From: an uncultured Porphyromonas sp.
GTDB taxonomy: Bacteria > Bacteroidota > Bacteroidia > Bacteroidales > Porphyromonadaceae
Reading direction: 5' to 3'
Assembly (NCBI RefSeq): GCF_902489635.1
Contig: NZ_CABUAN010000027.1
Location: 1 to 29,802 of the forward strand
DNA: 29,802 nucleotides
A model generated the notes under the pieces. The model was not told where the DNA came from. It did not search any database and saw nothing but the letters and a program-made list of their open reading frames with translations. Below are positions 1 to 8,467 of this stretch, piece after piece (the stretch's first letter is position 1; each line of letters starts with the position of its first letter). The translations under genes were made by a program, and so were the position numbers.

Positions 1-5
1 AAAAA

Positions 6-68
6 ATTCTTCGGAGGAATCAAATGAAACTTCGGAGGAATGAAATGAAACTTCGGAAGAAATAAATC
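6..68. repeat. 21-nt tandem repeat, three units
   Basis: Three units at 6-26, 27-47 and 48-68 share the core CTTCGGARGAAT followed by AAATG. The last unit is the most diverged. The same unit occurs in reverse orientation near the other end of the window (29265-29306), where two copies are identical. No open reading frame or promoter is evident here. It is part of a non-coding repeat island that may continue to the left of the window. Confidence 0.8.
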
Positions 69-86
69 GCGCCCACGTGGAAAAAG

Positions 87-187
87 AAAAATATCCACGT
101 GGAGATTTGAGATTTCCCACGTGGATATTCGAGAAAGGATGGGATCGGACGAATTTCCCCGTAAAGATATGTAAATAGAGATTAGAG
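87..187 (+). repeat. 101-bp long-range inverted repeat, left copy
   Basis: This segment contains two CCACGTGG palindromes (95-102 and 118-125), then a unique stretch around GAAAGGATGGGATCGGACGA, then the junction GTAAATAGAG into the heptamer array. Its reverse complement recurs at 29642-29742 with about four mismatches in 101 positions by eye. The two copies lie about 29.5 kb apart and flank every gene in the window. No coding capacity is seen. Confidence 0.9.
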
Positions 188-279
188 GGCAGAGATTAGA
201 GGTTAGAAGTTAGAGATTAGAGATCCGATCACTCTGATAGCTCCGATGGTTCCGATAGCTAACAGCCAACAGCTAATCC
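172..279 (-). repeat. Composite short-unit array, copy 1
   Basis: Read on the minus strand, this array has two GCTGTTR heptamers, then irregular units containing ATCGGA or TCGGAG (the block is written TCCGAT on the other strand), then about six YTCTAAY heptamers. It ends in CTATTTAC and runs into the 101-bp repeat. The block types match the copies at 18805 and 29508. The middle ACTAG block is absent here. Confidence 0.8.
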
Positions 280-390
280 ATGGCGGACACATTATATAAT
301 GAGCTCATCTATTCCCTCGCTTGTCGCTTATGTGTAGCTCCTGACAGAGCGACTATGATGCGTCAGCCCTAGCGGGGATTGGGTAGATTG

Positions 391-420
391 ATTGCCTTTG
401 GCAGAAATGTTGTACCTTCG
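391..420 (+). promoter_or_regulatory. Promoter of parC
   Basis: A Bacteroidetes-type -7 box TACCTTCG (413-420) has one change from TAnnTTTG. An ATTG at 391-394 lies 18 nt upstream and fits the -33 element. Transcription would start near 425, leaving a leader of about 30 nt before the parC start. There is no better box between here and the repeats. Confidence 0.55.
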
Positions 421-453
421 TAACGGCACCAGCCGAACGGATACCGAACTAAT

Positions 454-3072
454 ATGGATCAAGACAATCGCGACATAGAGCAAGAGCAGGAGATGGAGGA
501 GACCTCTCCGACAGATATAGATGCGGCATCGACCAGCGCCGACCCGAGCGACGAGGGCTACGTGGCTCCCGAAGAGGAGGAGGGCGACGGACGCCTGCAC
601 ACCCTCGGCGGGATGTACCGTCACTGGTTCCTCGACTACGCATCGTACGTAATCCTAGAGCGTGCGGTGCCTCACATCGAGGACGGACTCAAGCCGGTGC
701 AGCGACGGGTGCTCTACACGATGCACCTGATGGAAAACGGCACCCTCCACAAGGTTGCCAAAATCGTCGGCGCTACGATGGCTTACCACCCACACGGTGA
801 CGCCTCGATCAACGATGCTTTGGTACAGCTCGGTCAGAAGGGCTATCTCATCGACACGCAGGGTAACTGGGGTAACATACTCACTGGCGACGAGGCGGCC
901 GCTGGGCGATACATCGAGGCTAAGCTCTCTAACTTTGCCCTCGAGATACTCTTTGGCGACAAGATCACTCCCTGGATGAAGAGCTACGACGGTAAGTCGC
1001 GCGAGCCAGTTTACCTGCCCGCCCGCTTCCCCCTACTGCTGGCGCAAGGTGCCGAGGGCATCGCCGTGGGTCTCTCCTGCAAGATCCTACCGCACAATCC
1101 CAAGGAACTGATCGAGGCTGCCTGCGCTTACCTGCGTGGTGAGCCTTTTACCCTCTACCCTGACTTCCCCACGGGAGGTATCATCGACGTGGATCGCTAC
1201 AGCGATGGTAAGCGTGGCGGACAGGTCAAGAGCCGTGCACGCATCGAGCGTATCGAGGATCGCGTACTGAGTGTGCGTGATCTGCCCTTTGGCAAAACAA
1301 CCTCGACGCTCATTGACTCGATCCTCAAGGCCAACGACAAGGGTCTGATCAAGATCAAGCGCATAGACGATATGACTGCCGAGACGGCCGACATACGCAT
1401 CTACCTACCCGTAGGGGTCTCGGCCGATAAGACGATCGATGGACTCTACGCCTTCACCGATTGCGAGGTCTCTATCTCGCCGAATGCTTGTGTCATCGAG
1501 GACGACAAACCACGCTTCCTCGGTGTGAGCGACCTGCTACGTCACTCGGTGGAGCATACGCGTGGCCTGCTACAGGAGGATCTGCGTCTACAGCTGCACG
1601 ACCGGCAGGAGGAGTATATGGGAGCTTCGCTAGAGCGGCTCTTCATCGAGCATCGTATCTATAAGTTGCGCCCCTTTGAGGAGGCTCCTGATCAGCAGAC
1701 CGCTCTGGATGTCATTCGCAAGGCTCTAGAGCCTATCGTGGGCGACTCCCTGCTAAGGCCCATCACGGACGATGACTTAGCACGCCTCCTAGAGATCAAG
1801 ATGGCGCGGATCCTCAAGTTTAATCTAGAGAAAAACGAGCAACTCATCCTGCGCCTCACCGAGGAGATGGCGCAGATACAGCACCACCTAGACCATATCA
1901 CCGACTACACGATACACTACTACCACTCGCTGCTAGAGGAGTATGGTGCTGGCTGGGAGCGGCGCACACAGATCGGACACTTTGGGACGATCGAAGCTAC
2001 GAAGGTAGTCGAGGAGAACCTCAAGCTCTACATAGATCGCAAGATGGGCTTCGCCGGGACTGGCATCAAGGGTGGCGAGTATGTGTGTGACTGTAGCGAG
2101 ATAGATGATATGATCGTCTTCTTCCGTGACGGCACCTATACGATTACGAAGATTGAGGAGAAGAAGTTCCTCGGCAAGGAGCGTGTCCTACATATTAATA
2201 AGTATGTGCGCGGCGACAAGCGAACGATCTACAATGCGATCTATCTGGATGGCAAGACGAAGACCTCGTTTATCAAGCGCTTTCACGTATCGGCCAGTGT
2301 GCGTGACCGTGAGTACGACTTGACGATGGGTACGCCAGGTAGCAAGGTGCTCTACTTCTCAGCCAATCCCAATGGAGAGGCGGAGAGCGTGACGATCAAA
2401 CTGCTCCGCGGAGGTACCTCGCGACGCATCCTCTTCTTTGACAAAGACTTTGCAGACATTGCGATCAAGGGACGCACCGCCAAGGGCAACATCGTGACGC
2501 GCGCTCCGATCGAGCGCATATCCCTAAAGGAGCAGGGCGGCTCGACCCTCGGAGGACGCAAGGTGTGGTTTGACCCTGATGTGAACCGCATCAATTACAA
2601 CAACCAGGGAGACTACCTGGGCGAGTTTGAGGCGAGCGACCGCATCCTCGTCATTCTGCCTTCGGAGCAGGTCTACACGACCGACTTTGGCGAGAGCAAC
2701 CACTTTGCCGAGTCGCCCAAGGTTATCGAGAAGTATGACCCCGACAAGGTCTGGAGCGTCATCTACACCACACCGGAGGGGGTTACCTACATCAAGCGTG
2801 TCTCTATGCCAGATAGGAAGAAGCCACAACCGATCATAGAGCCCGAGGAGCAGCTCCTGGCACTGACCGACGAGGCTGAGGCGCAGTTTACCCTGATCAC
2901 GAAGCCGCAAGGACGCAAGAAGGCGGCAACGATCGAGATCGCTGTGACTGAGTACGAGCTGCTCAAGAAGATCTCCGCACGTGGCAAGCGGATCACGGCA
3001 CTACCTATCGACAGCTTTGAAAAGGTTGAGTCCGTAGCTGACGAGACGGAGGAAGAGCTAACCGACGAATAA
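454..3072 (+). CDS. parC: DNA topoisomerase IV subunit A (type IIA topoisomerase)
   Basis: This is the DNA-cleaving subunit of an ATP-dependent topoisomerase that relaxes and decatenates DNA in the cytoplasm with a GyrB/ParE-type partner, which is not in this window. After an acidic N-terminal tail (residues 1-50), the cleavage domain begins at MYRHWFLDYASYVILERA (about residue 54). The HPHGD motif is at 112-116 and the catalytic tyrosine is Tyr153 in AAGRY. The start of the conserved region fits the Bacteroidetes ParC-like family better than GyrA. The length of 872 aa is normal for that family. The position equivalent to the fluoroquinolone-contact serine (E. coli ParC Ser80) is Ala117, with Ser118 next to it. 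The gene ends 17 nt before the DUF3316-like gene and may be co-transcribed with it. Confidence 0.93.
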   Translation: MDQDNRDIEQEQEMEETSPTDIDAASTSADPSDEGYVAPEEEEGDGRLHTLGGMYRHWFLDYASYVILERAVPHIEDGLKPVQRRVLYTMHLMENGTLHKVAKIVGATMAYHPHGDASINDALVQLGQKGYLIDTQGNWGNILTGDEAAAGRYIEAKLSNFALEILFGDKITPWMKSYDGKSREPVYLPARFPLLLAQGAEGIAVGLSCKILPHNPKELIEAACAYLRGEPFTLYPDFPTGGIIDVDRYSDGKRGGQVKSRARIERIEDRVLSVRDLPFGKTTSTLIDSILKANDKGLIKIKRIDDMTAETADIRIYLPVGVSADKTIDGLYAFTDCEVSISPNACVIEDDKPRFLGVSDLLRHSVEHTRGLLQEDLRLQLHDRQEEYMGASLERLFIEHRIYKLRPFEEAPDQQTALDVIRKALEPIVGDSLLRPITDDDLARLLEIKMARILKFNLEKNEQLILRLTEEMAQIQHHLDHITDYTIHYYHSLLEEYGAGWERRTQIGHFGTIEATKVVEENLKLYIDRKMGFAGTGIKGGEYVCDCSEIDDMIVFFRDGTYTITKIEEKKFLGKERVLHINKYVRGDKRTIYNAIYLDGKTKTSFIKRFHVSASVRDREYDLTMGTPGSKVLYFSANPNGEAESVTIKLLRGGTSRRILFFDKDFADIAIKGRTAKGNIVTRAPIERISLKEQGGSTLGGRKVWFDPDVNRINYNNQGDYLGEFEASDRILVILPSEQVYTTDFGESNHFAESPKVIEKYDPDKVWSVIYTTPEGVTYIKRVSMPDRKKPQPIIEPEEQLLALTDEAEAQFTLITKPQGRKKAATIEIAVTEYELLKKISARGKRITALPIDSFEKVESVADETEEELTDE

Positions 3073-3089
3073 GCTAAGCGACACGATCT

Positions 3090-4034
3090 ATGAGACAAAG
3101 ATTACGACAGATACTGCTAGCCCTTTGCGTGGGGCTATCCCTGATGGGTACGAGCCGCTCGCTCTCTGCGCAAGAGGCGGATACGACGACCACTACTACT
3201 ACCACGACTACTACAACTACCACAACTACCACAACTACCACGACGGTTGCTACACCCTACCGGTTGCTCTACCTATCGCATGAGTTTCGCTTCGGGTGGA
3301 ACAAGTTGTATAATGAGTACCTCTCACCGCTCTACTACCGTGGGCAATCGCTGGGTTACCGCTTCTCCTCAGAGGCGCCGCTCACGCAGTCGCACCCCGA
3401 GTGGCTCGTCCTGCAGAGCACACAGCTAGCCTATGCGCAGCTCCTCAACCCAGCACGCACTGGTGCTACCAGGCACCTTGCTTTCGACACGAAGTGGAGC
3501 TTCGTGCATCAGTGGCGCCTACCCTTTGGGATGGTCGTGGGCGTAGGTCCTGGCGTCCTGGTCGAGGGAGCTACCTCTTACAATGGGCGCAACCAAAACA
3601 ACCCAGCCGATCAGCAGCTCAATGGCGACCTGACGGCACAAGCCTTGGCAGCCTACCGACTACGCATCGGGTGGTTCGTCGCTGACCTGCGCCTCCAGAT
3701 GACCTCGGCACTGGTGGGTCTAGGCTTCGCACCTTATTATAATGAGTCTTACCTGCAGGCTTACTACTACGACAAGATCATCAACCACTTTGCCCTGCAC
3801 ACCTTCGGTCGGCGACACTACTACCAGATAGGTGTGTCTCTAGACATACCTATATGGCGCATCATGACGCTACGCATGAGCTACGACTACACTGACTCGG
3901 CAAGACGCATCCACTCCATCTATCGAGGCTTCTCGGGACACTATCTAAGAGTGGGTCTAGCCACTTACTTCCGCCCCTTCAGAGGCTACCAAGAGGTACA
4001 TAATGCCAACCACACGACTGCCATCAGCTTATGA
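3090..4034 (+). CDS. Secreted or outer-membrane protein of DUF3316 type with polythreonine tract
   Basis: The 314-aa product has an N-terminal signal peptide (residues 1-28, ending SLSAQ) followed by EAD and an unbroken run of 21 threonines (residues 32-52). The rest alternates aromatic and polar residues in beta-strand fashion and ends with a strand-like YLRVGLATYFRPF. The pattern, including the NNPA and YY segments, resembles the DUF3316 family of Bacteroidales, whose function is unknown; I recognise it only by general pattern. A beta-barrel or outer-membrane location is an inference. The D-T-T at the start of the tract fits the Bacteroidetes O-glycosylation motif D(S/T)(A/I/L/M/T/V). The stop overlaps the start of the next gene by 4 nt (ATGA), so translational coupling is likely. 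Confidence 0.65.
   Translation: MRQRLRQILLALCVGLSLMGTSRSLSAQEADTTTTTTTTTTTTTTTTTTTTTVATPYRLLYLSHEFRFGWNKLYNEYLSPLYYRGQSLGYRFSSEAPLTQSHPEWLVLQSTQLAYAQLLNPARTGATRHLAFDTKWSFVHQWRLPFGMVVGVGPGVLVEGATSYNGRNQNNPADQQLNGDLTAQALAAYRLRIGWFVADLRLQMTSALVGLGFAPYYNESYLQAYYYDKIINHFALHTFGRRHYYQIGVSLDIPIWRIMTLRMSYDYTDSARRIHSIYRGFSGHYLRVGLATYFRPFRGYQEVHNANHTTAISL
3183..3245 (+). repeat. ACN trinucleotide tract coding 21 threonines, with 9-nt tandem repeat
   Basis: Twenty-one consecutive threonine codons use all four ACN forms. Within them, the 9-nt unit ACAACTACC occurs three times without change at 3213-3239. Length change in 3- or 9-nt steps would keep the frame, so this would alter linker length rather than switch the gene off. 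Confidence 0.9.
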
Positions 4035-5086
4035 ATCTAACGAGACTACATAGCGGGCTGGTCGGCCTGCTACTCCTACCCCTCCTGCTGGCCTGCACAC
4101 CAGAGCCCAAGGAGCAGGGATACACACGAGACTATCAGACGAACTTTACGGCACTCTGGACGATCCTAGACGAGGGGTACTGCTTCTTTGACGACAAGCT
4201 CCCCGCCGCCGGCGACACGACCTGGAGCGACCTAAAGGAGATCTACACGCCGCTGGTACAGAAGTGCCAGTCGGAGGATGAGTTCTTCGATCTGATGGTA
4301 GAGCTGATGCGTCACCTCAAGGATGGGCATGTAAACCTCTTCGCACCTTTTGATGTAGGGGGGTGGAACATTTATGAGGGTTCTAGACATTGCCTCGATA
4401 GTCGCATACGCAACCTTTACCTGCGACCTCACGCGCGTCGTGCTGGCTCTATCTACTATACGCCTATCACCTACAATGGACACGCTGCTGACTCGATCGG
4501 ATATATGGTGATCCCCTCTTTCTCCTCGGCCATCTCCTTGGCTCATCTACACGCTGTCTTTACCAGACTGGCGCACTGTCGTGGCTTGATCATCGATATG
4601 CGTAGCAATGGTGGCGGACTGCTGAGCAATGCGGATCGTCTGGCTAGCGTCTTGATCCCCTCCGACACGGTCGTAGGCTATATGAGTACGAAGACTGGCC
4701 CTGGGCACCAAGACTTCGGTCCGCTCAAAGAGATCAAGCTCGCTCGTGCGCCCATCAGTTGGCAGCGCCCTACGGTGATCCTCGTGGATCGTGGCACTTA
4801 CAGCGCAGCGAACTCGCTGGTCGCTTATGTCAAGGGGACAACGCGCCACGTCCTCTTCATGGGGGATCGTACGGGTGGTGGTGGCGGCTTGCCTCGTAGT
4901 AGCGAACTGCCCAACGGCTGGTGGCTACGCTACTCCTCCTCGCGTATGTACGACGCTCAGCAGCAGAGCATCGAGGGAGGCATCGAGCCACACATCATCC
5001 AGGAGCAGACAGACGAAGCGACGGCGCAGCAACAAGATGCGCTCATCGAGCGCGCTATCACGATACTCCTCGAAGCTACGAAGTAA
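4031..5086 (+). CDS. S41-family peptidase-like lipoprotein
   Basis: The 351-aa product has a lipoprotein signal peptide with cleavage before Cys22 (LLLAC), so it should be anchored to a membrane of the envelope. The C-terminal half carries the S41 (C-terminal processing protease) core: IDMRSNGGG (about residue 190) and GTYSAANS, in which Ser258 fits the nucleophile. In CtpA/Tsp-type enzymes a lysine in a FGKG motif completes the Ser-Lys pair; here the matching stretch is TGGGGG, with no lysine. This fits the Tricorn/retinoid-binding-like branch of S41 common in Bacteroidetes. No clear PDZ domain is seen. The substrate is unknown. It is coupled by a 4-nt overlap to the DUF3316-like gene. Confidence 0.85.
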   Translation: MNLTRLHSGLVGLLLLPLLLACTPEPKEQGYTRDYQTNFTALWTILDEGYCFFDDKLPAAGDTTWSDLKEIYTPLVQKCQSEDEFFDLMVELMRHLKDGHVNLFAPFDVGGWNIYEGSRHCLDSRIRNLYLRPHARRAGSIYYTPITYNGHAADSIGYMVIPSFSSAISLAHLHAVFTRLAHCRGLIIDMRSNGGGLLSNADRLASVLIPSDTVVGYMSTKTGPGHQDFGPLKEIKLARAPISWQRPTVILVDRGTYSAANSLVAYVKGTTRHVLFMGDRTGGGGGLPRSSELPNGWWLRYSSSRMYDAQQQSIEGGIEPHIIQEQTDEATAQQQDALIERAITILLEATK

Positions 5087-5103
5087 CCCACCGCACACAT
5101 CGG

Positions 5104-5130
5104 GAGACTATTGACTTTTGCAACAGTCTC
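5104..5130. repeat. 27-nt palindrome, copy 1
   Basis: Arms GAGACTATTG and CAACAGTCTC pair over ten positions with one mismatch around a 7-nt loop. A near-identical element lies at 24743-24769, differing at three positions. It sits between the S41 gene and the two-way terminator. Confidence 0.75.
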
Positions 5131-5147
5131 ATCTGACCTATACACGC

Positions 5148-5180
5148 AAAAAGAGCCTCCCATCTCGGGAGGCTCTTTTT
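5148..5180. terminator. Bidirectional intrinsic terminator
   Basis: A perfect 14-bp stem (5148-5161 with 5167-5180) with a 5-nt loop is flanked by A5 on one side and T5 on the other. It can end transcription of the S41 operon on the plus strand and of tRNA-Arg on the minus strand. Confidence 0.92.
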
Positions 5181-5181
5181 G

Positions 5182-5255
5182 TGACCGCGGCAGGATTCAA
5201 ACCTGCAACCTTTTGATCCGTAGTCAAATGCTCTATTCAGTTGAGCTACGCGGCC
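5182..5255 (-). tRNA. tRNA-Arg (anticodon ACG)
   Basis: Read on the minus strand, the 74-nt sequence folds as a full cloverleaf. The acceptor arm GGCCGCG pairs with CGCGGTC (one G-U pair), the D arm is GCTC/GAGC, the anticodon arm is TTTGA/TCAAA with loop CTACGGA, and the T arm is GCAGG/CCTGC with loop TTTGAAT. The loop gives anticodon ACG, which after A-to-I editing would read CGU, CGC and CGA. The discriminator base is A. CCA is not encoded; the sequence after the discriminator is CAAAAAG, entering the terminator. Confidence 0.96.
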
Positions 5256-5348
5256 GATGAAAACTAAACCCTTAAAAAAACGACAAACAAGGGGTCTGAA
5301 ACAATCGGAAGCTCACAAGTGTGAGGCGTTCCTCCCCGTTTGCAGATG

Positions 5349-5379
5349 CAAAGGTACAACATTTTTCGGAACCTGCAAG
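5349..5379 (-). promoter_or_regulatory. Promoter of tRNA-Arg
   Basis: On the minus strand, CTTG (5376-5379) and TACCTTTG (5349-5356) are separated by exactly 19 nt. This matches the Bacteroidetes primary sigma consensus TTTG-N19-TAnnTTTG closely. The tRNA begins about 94 nt downstream. Confidence 0.75.
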
Positions 5380-5617
5380 TCTTTTCCGCAAAAAACTTTC
5401 GACACCGAGAGCAGCCGCCTCCGCAAAAGAGACTACAACCAGCAGAGCTACAACAGAATAACCAGTGCTACAACTACCATTTTCCAAATATCTCAGTCCC
5501 CTCCACAAGTCCCCTCTACCGTTGCTACTTAGAGATCCCCACTCCCCTACAACCATCATGGACCCCAACTAATTGTATATAGGTATTCGCCCTGGGGCAA
5601 ATCAGTATAGTTAGGTA
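5380..5617. other. Gene-free stretch between two divergent promoters
   Basis: This stretch separates the tRNA promoter from the promoter of the T9SS cargo gene. It has open frames on both strands but none with a plausible product. Near its right end, TAGGTATT occurs at about 5579 and 5612, roughly 33 nt apart, and GCCC/GGGC forms a small palindrome near 5589. I see no other structure. Confidence 0.5.
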
Positions 5618-5648
5618 TTTCCAGCAGGGAGAATAGCCCGTAACTTTG
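5618..5648 (+). promoter_or_regulatory. Promoter of the T9SS cargo gene
   Basis: TAACTTTG at 5641-5648 matches the -7 consensus, with TTTC at 5618-5621 placed 19 nt upstream as the -33 element. The predicted leader is about 65 nt. Confidence 0.65.
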
Positions 5649-5718
5649 CATTGATAAAAGGGAGTGCAACGAGTTGCACCGCTCCCCGATCACCTACTAT
5701 TCAAATAAACATCTATCT

Positions 5719-8343
5719 ATGCAACAGAAACGACTACGTTTTAGCACATTACTCTTATGCCTCCTGCTCCCGCTCATCGGGCAGCTGCAGGCGCAGACCA
5801 TAGACTTGGGAGACTTTGCTAATCCCTCGTCACACTTCGACCAGAGCATCGGGCAGACGGCACCCTTTGACTTTGATTACCTCAGTAGCGTCACCCAGCA
5901 GATCTACACCGCTGCGGAGCTACAAGGACTAGAGGGCAAGGAGATCACCAAGCTCGCCTTCCAGATCTATCTGTCTGATGGCGAGTCCTACAACACGGAG
6001 TACACCAACGACCTCCAGATCTACCTCACCAACGTATCCGACGACCACTTTGAGCCAGTAGCTGGCAAGTATCACTGGTTACCTATCAATGCCGAGCAGG
6101 ATCTCTATATGAAGAAGACGATCACGCTCGATCTGATGGACTTGACCATCGGTGGTAATAACGAGACCTCAAAGGCTGGAGTAGCCTATCACACGCTAGA
6201 GCTAGAGCTCGACAAGCCTTTTGTCTACACAGGGCAGTCTATCCTCCTCTCCGTACGCTCTAAGGCTAGTACTCCTGCTAAGGACAGCAGATCCTTTATC
6301 GAGTTCTGCAGCTATCCTAAGAATGTCAAAGAGATGCCCGTCCGCACAATCAATAAAGCGACAGACAAGGCTATCGACGAAGGCTTCGTCGGTGTACTCG
6401 GTGAGACCGCAGATCGTGGGCAGAAGGATCGTGCCGTGATGCGCATCACCTTCCGCGATGCCAGCACGCCTCAGCCTAGCTACGACCCGATACACCCTGT
6501 CGTACAGCTCACCGAGGCTGGATCTCTAGCCAAGTTGATGCAGGGCATGGATTTCCTCAAGTGCCAGTCTATCACGGTCTCTGGTCCGATGAATGCTGAG
6601 GACTGCCAGACAATCCGTGACAACATGGGCAATCTGACTGAGATCAACATCGCAGATGCGACCTTTGCTGAGGATCAGCTTTCCGAGGCTGCTTTTTATA
6701 ATATGCCTCTCGTTCGCAAGGTGACACTCCCCCTAACCCTCAAGGTGGTTGGTGAGAGAGCTCTTGCTCAGATGTATAAGCTGGAGGAGGTCGTCCTCGG
6801 CACTCAGGTGACTAAGATATGCGATAGTGCCTTTGCGCAGAATAGCAGTCTCACCAAGCTCAGCCCGATGCCTGCGCTGACCTCTATTGGCAAATATGCC
6901 TTTAAGGAGTGTACCGCACTCACCACATTCCCCTGGCCTGAGACACTGACGACGCTAGACACGGAGAGCTTCTCTGGCTCTGGACTCACCGAGGTGCGCC
7001 TACCCAATGTCGCTGTCGTACCTGGCACCTGCTTCGCCAGCTGTAAGGCTCTTGCTAAAGTGTATCTAGGAGCCAAGACCACAGAGGTGATGTATGGCTC
7101 ATTTGCTCAGTGCACGGCGCTGACAGATATTACTGTCGAGGCAGTGCAGCCGCCTAAGGCTCACATCAGGGCCTTCAATGGGCTCAAGCCTGCGAACATC
7201 AGCACCATCAATCTCTTTGTACCTGGTGATGCGCAAGAGGCCTACAAGGAGGCTAATGTTTGGAAGGGATTCCACATCGCTCCTATCCCAGGCACTGAGC
7301 CACAGGTCAAGAAGCATCTCCTCACCTATCGTGTCATCGGAGGGCATGGCACGCTATCGGCCACGCTGGCTATCGGCACCGCAATCCCTTCACAGACAGA
7401 GATCGAGGAGCATACGGCCATCACCTTTACCGCAGACCCTGAGCGTGACTACCTCGTCAAGAGCTTTAAGGTCAATGGTACAGAGACCGCGATGACCGCT
7501 GGAGAGCAAAACAGCCAGACGTATACGCTCAACATCGAAGAGCCCACAGAGGTGACGGTCGAGTTCGTCCATCGTCCCTATACGGTCACTTACTCTGTAC
7601 GAGACAACGTGGGAGGCACGATCACAGCTACCTACAAGGGGCAGCCTCTCGAATCAGGAGCGACGACAGCTGCTGGGGAGTCTGAGACAATCATCTTCAC
7701 GGCACATCCCGCAGAGCACTACCACGTCAAGAGGTGGGTCGTCAACGGTCAGGAGGGGCCCAAGCCTGCTGAAAACAATCAGTGGCAAGTGATCTCTGGC
7801 AAGGACTACGTCGTCGAGGTTATCTTCGAGCGTGACAAGGTCTACTATACGGTCGATGTATCACAGGAGGGCAATGGTGGCCCCATCTACCTAGAGGTAG
7901 GTGGCGTACGTAGTGCGCTCAAGAGCAAAGTGCCTGAGAATGCAGACATCCGTGTCTATGTCGAGCCAGACAAGGGCTATCGTCTAGACTACTGGATGGT
8001 CAATAGGGATCGCATCGACCCTGTCGATGGCTCGCTAGAGTACACGACCAAGGCAACGAAGGATCTACGCATCGTAGCCTACTATGCCAAGGTGGAAGAG
8101 GGCAACGCCATCGACGCGCCTACAGCGGGCACGGCAGACGTAGCTATTGCCCTAGAGGGTCAGACGATTACCCTAACCAGCAATACGGGCAGTGCGCTCG
8201 GCACCGTCGCCCTCTATGACTACGCAGGTCGTCTCATCGAGCAGCGTGTCGTAGCCGACAAGCTCTGCACGCTCACCGCTCCGCAAGCTGGCATGTACCT
8301 ACTCTCTATCGGCACGACCACTGCTAAGGTCTGTGTCAAGTAA
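5719..8343 (+). CDS. Type IX secreted protein with leucine-rich and InlB-type repeats
   Basis: This is a predicted cell-surface or secreted protein of 874 aa. I chose ATG 5719 because it starts a classic signal peptide (MQQKRLRF, hydrophobic core, cleavage after LQAQ); a TTG start at 5674 would add 15 residues that spoil it. The order of domains is: an N-terminal beta-rich region (30-250), BspA-like LRR_5 repeats (about 260-510, with repeated ALxxCxxLTxV-like units), three InlB B-repeat-like modules (about 534-617, 618-705 and 706-793, each with a xVKxxxVNG-type core), and a C-terminal T9SS type A sorting domain (about 795-874, with YDYAGRLIEQ and GMYLLSI). The C-terminal domain is normally removed by the PorU sortase during export and attachment. 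Binding to host or partner proteins is suggested by the repeats but not shown. Confidence 0.88.
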   Translation: MQQKRLRFSTLLLCLLLPLIGQLQAQTIDLGDFANPSSHFDQSIGQTAPFDFDYLSSVTQQIYTAAELQGLEGKEITKLAFQIYLSDGESYNTEYTNDLQIYLTNVSDDHFEPVAGKYHWLPINAEQDLYMKKTITLDLMDLTIGGNNETSKAGVAYHTLELELDKPFVYTGQSILLSVRSKASTPAKDSRSFIEFCSYPKNVKEMPVRTINKATDKAIDEGFVGVLGETADRGQKDRAVMRITFRDASTPQPSYDPIHPVVQLTEAGSLAKLMQGMDFLKCQSITVSGPMNAEDCQTIRDNMGNLTEINIADATFAEDQLSEAAFYNMPLVRKVTLPLTLKVVGERALAQMYKLEEVVLGTQVTKICDSAFAQNSSLTKLSPMPALTSIGKYAFKECTALTTFPWPETLTTLDTESFSGSGLTEVRLPNVAVVPGTCFASCKALAKVYLGAKTTEVMYGSFAQCTALTDITVEAVQPPKAHIRAFNGLKPANISTINLFVPGDAQEAYKEANVWKGFHIAPIPGTEPQVKKHLLTYRVIGGHGTLSATLAIGTAIPSQTEIEEHTAITFTADPERDYLVKSFKVNGTETAMTAGEQNSQTYTLNIEEPTEVTVEFVHRPYTVTYSVRDNVGGTITATYKGQPLESGATTAAGESETIIFTAHPAEHYHVKRWVVNGQEGPKPAENNQWQVISGKDYVVEVIFERDKVYYTVDVSQEGNGGPIYLEVGGVRSALKSKVPENADIRVYVEPDKGYRLDYWMVNRDRIDPVDGSLEYTTKATKDLRIVAYYAKVEEGNAIDAPTAGTADVAIALEGQTITLTSNTGSALGTVALYDYAGRLIEQRVVADKLCTLTAPQAGMYLLSIGTTTAKVCVK

Positions 8344-8405
8344 GGTGCTTATGTAGCACTCACATCCAAGCTTCCTAACCTTTACTATATAGGAGGCAAC
8401 CCGTC

Positions 8406-8465
8406 AGGACGCACGGACGTGTCACCCGCTCATGGGGTAGGCGCGATCCGTGCGTCCTCTTTTTA
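8406..8465 (+). terminator. Strong intrinsic terminator after the T9SS cargo gene
   Basis: A perfect 12-bp stem, AGGACGCACGGA (8406-8417) with TCCGTGCGTCCT (8447-8458), encloses a 29-nt loop that has its own small ACCC/GGGT stem. A run of T follows at 8460-8464. The element lies about 60 nt after the stop codon. Confidence 0.85.
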
Positions 8466-8467
8466 TT

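Noticed and set aside
2524..2910. Minus-strand frame of 128 codons inside parC
   Set aside because: It is opposite a well-conserved part of parC and has no recognisable motif, promoter or spacing to a neighbour.
5257..5582. Overlapping open frames of 80-98 codons upstream of the T9SS cargo gene
   Set aside because: Composition is unlike the neighbouring genes, no family resemblance is seen, and the stretch carries two divergent promoters.
5674..5718. TTG start for the T9SS cargo gene
   Set aside because: It adds 15 residues ahead of a complete signal peptide that starts at ATG 5719.
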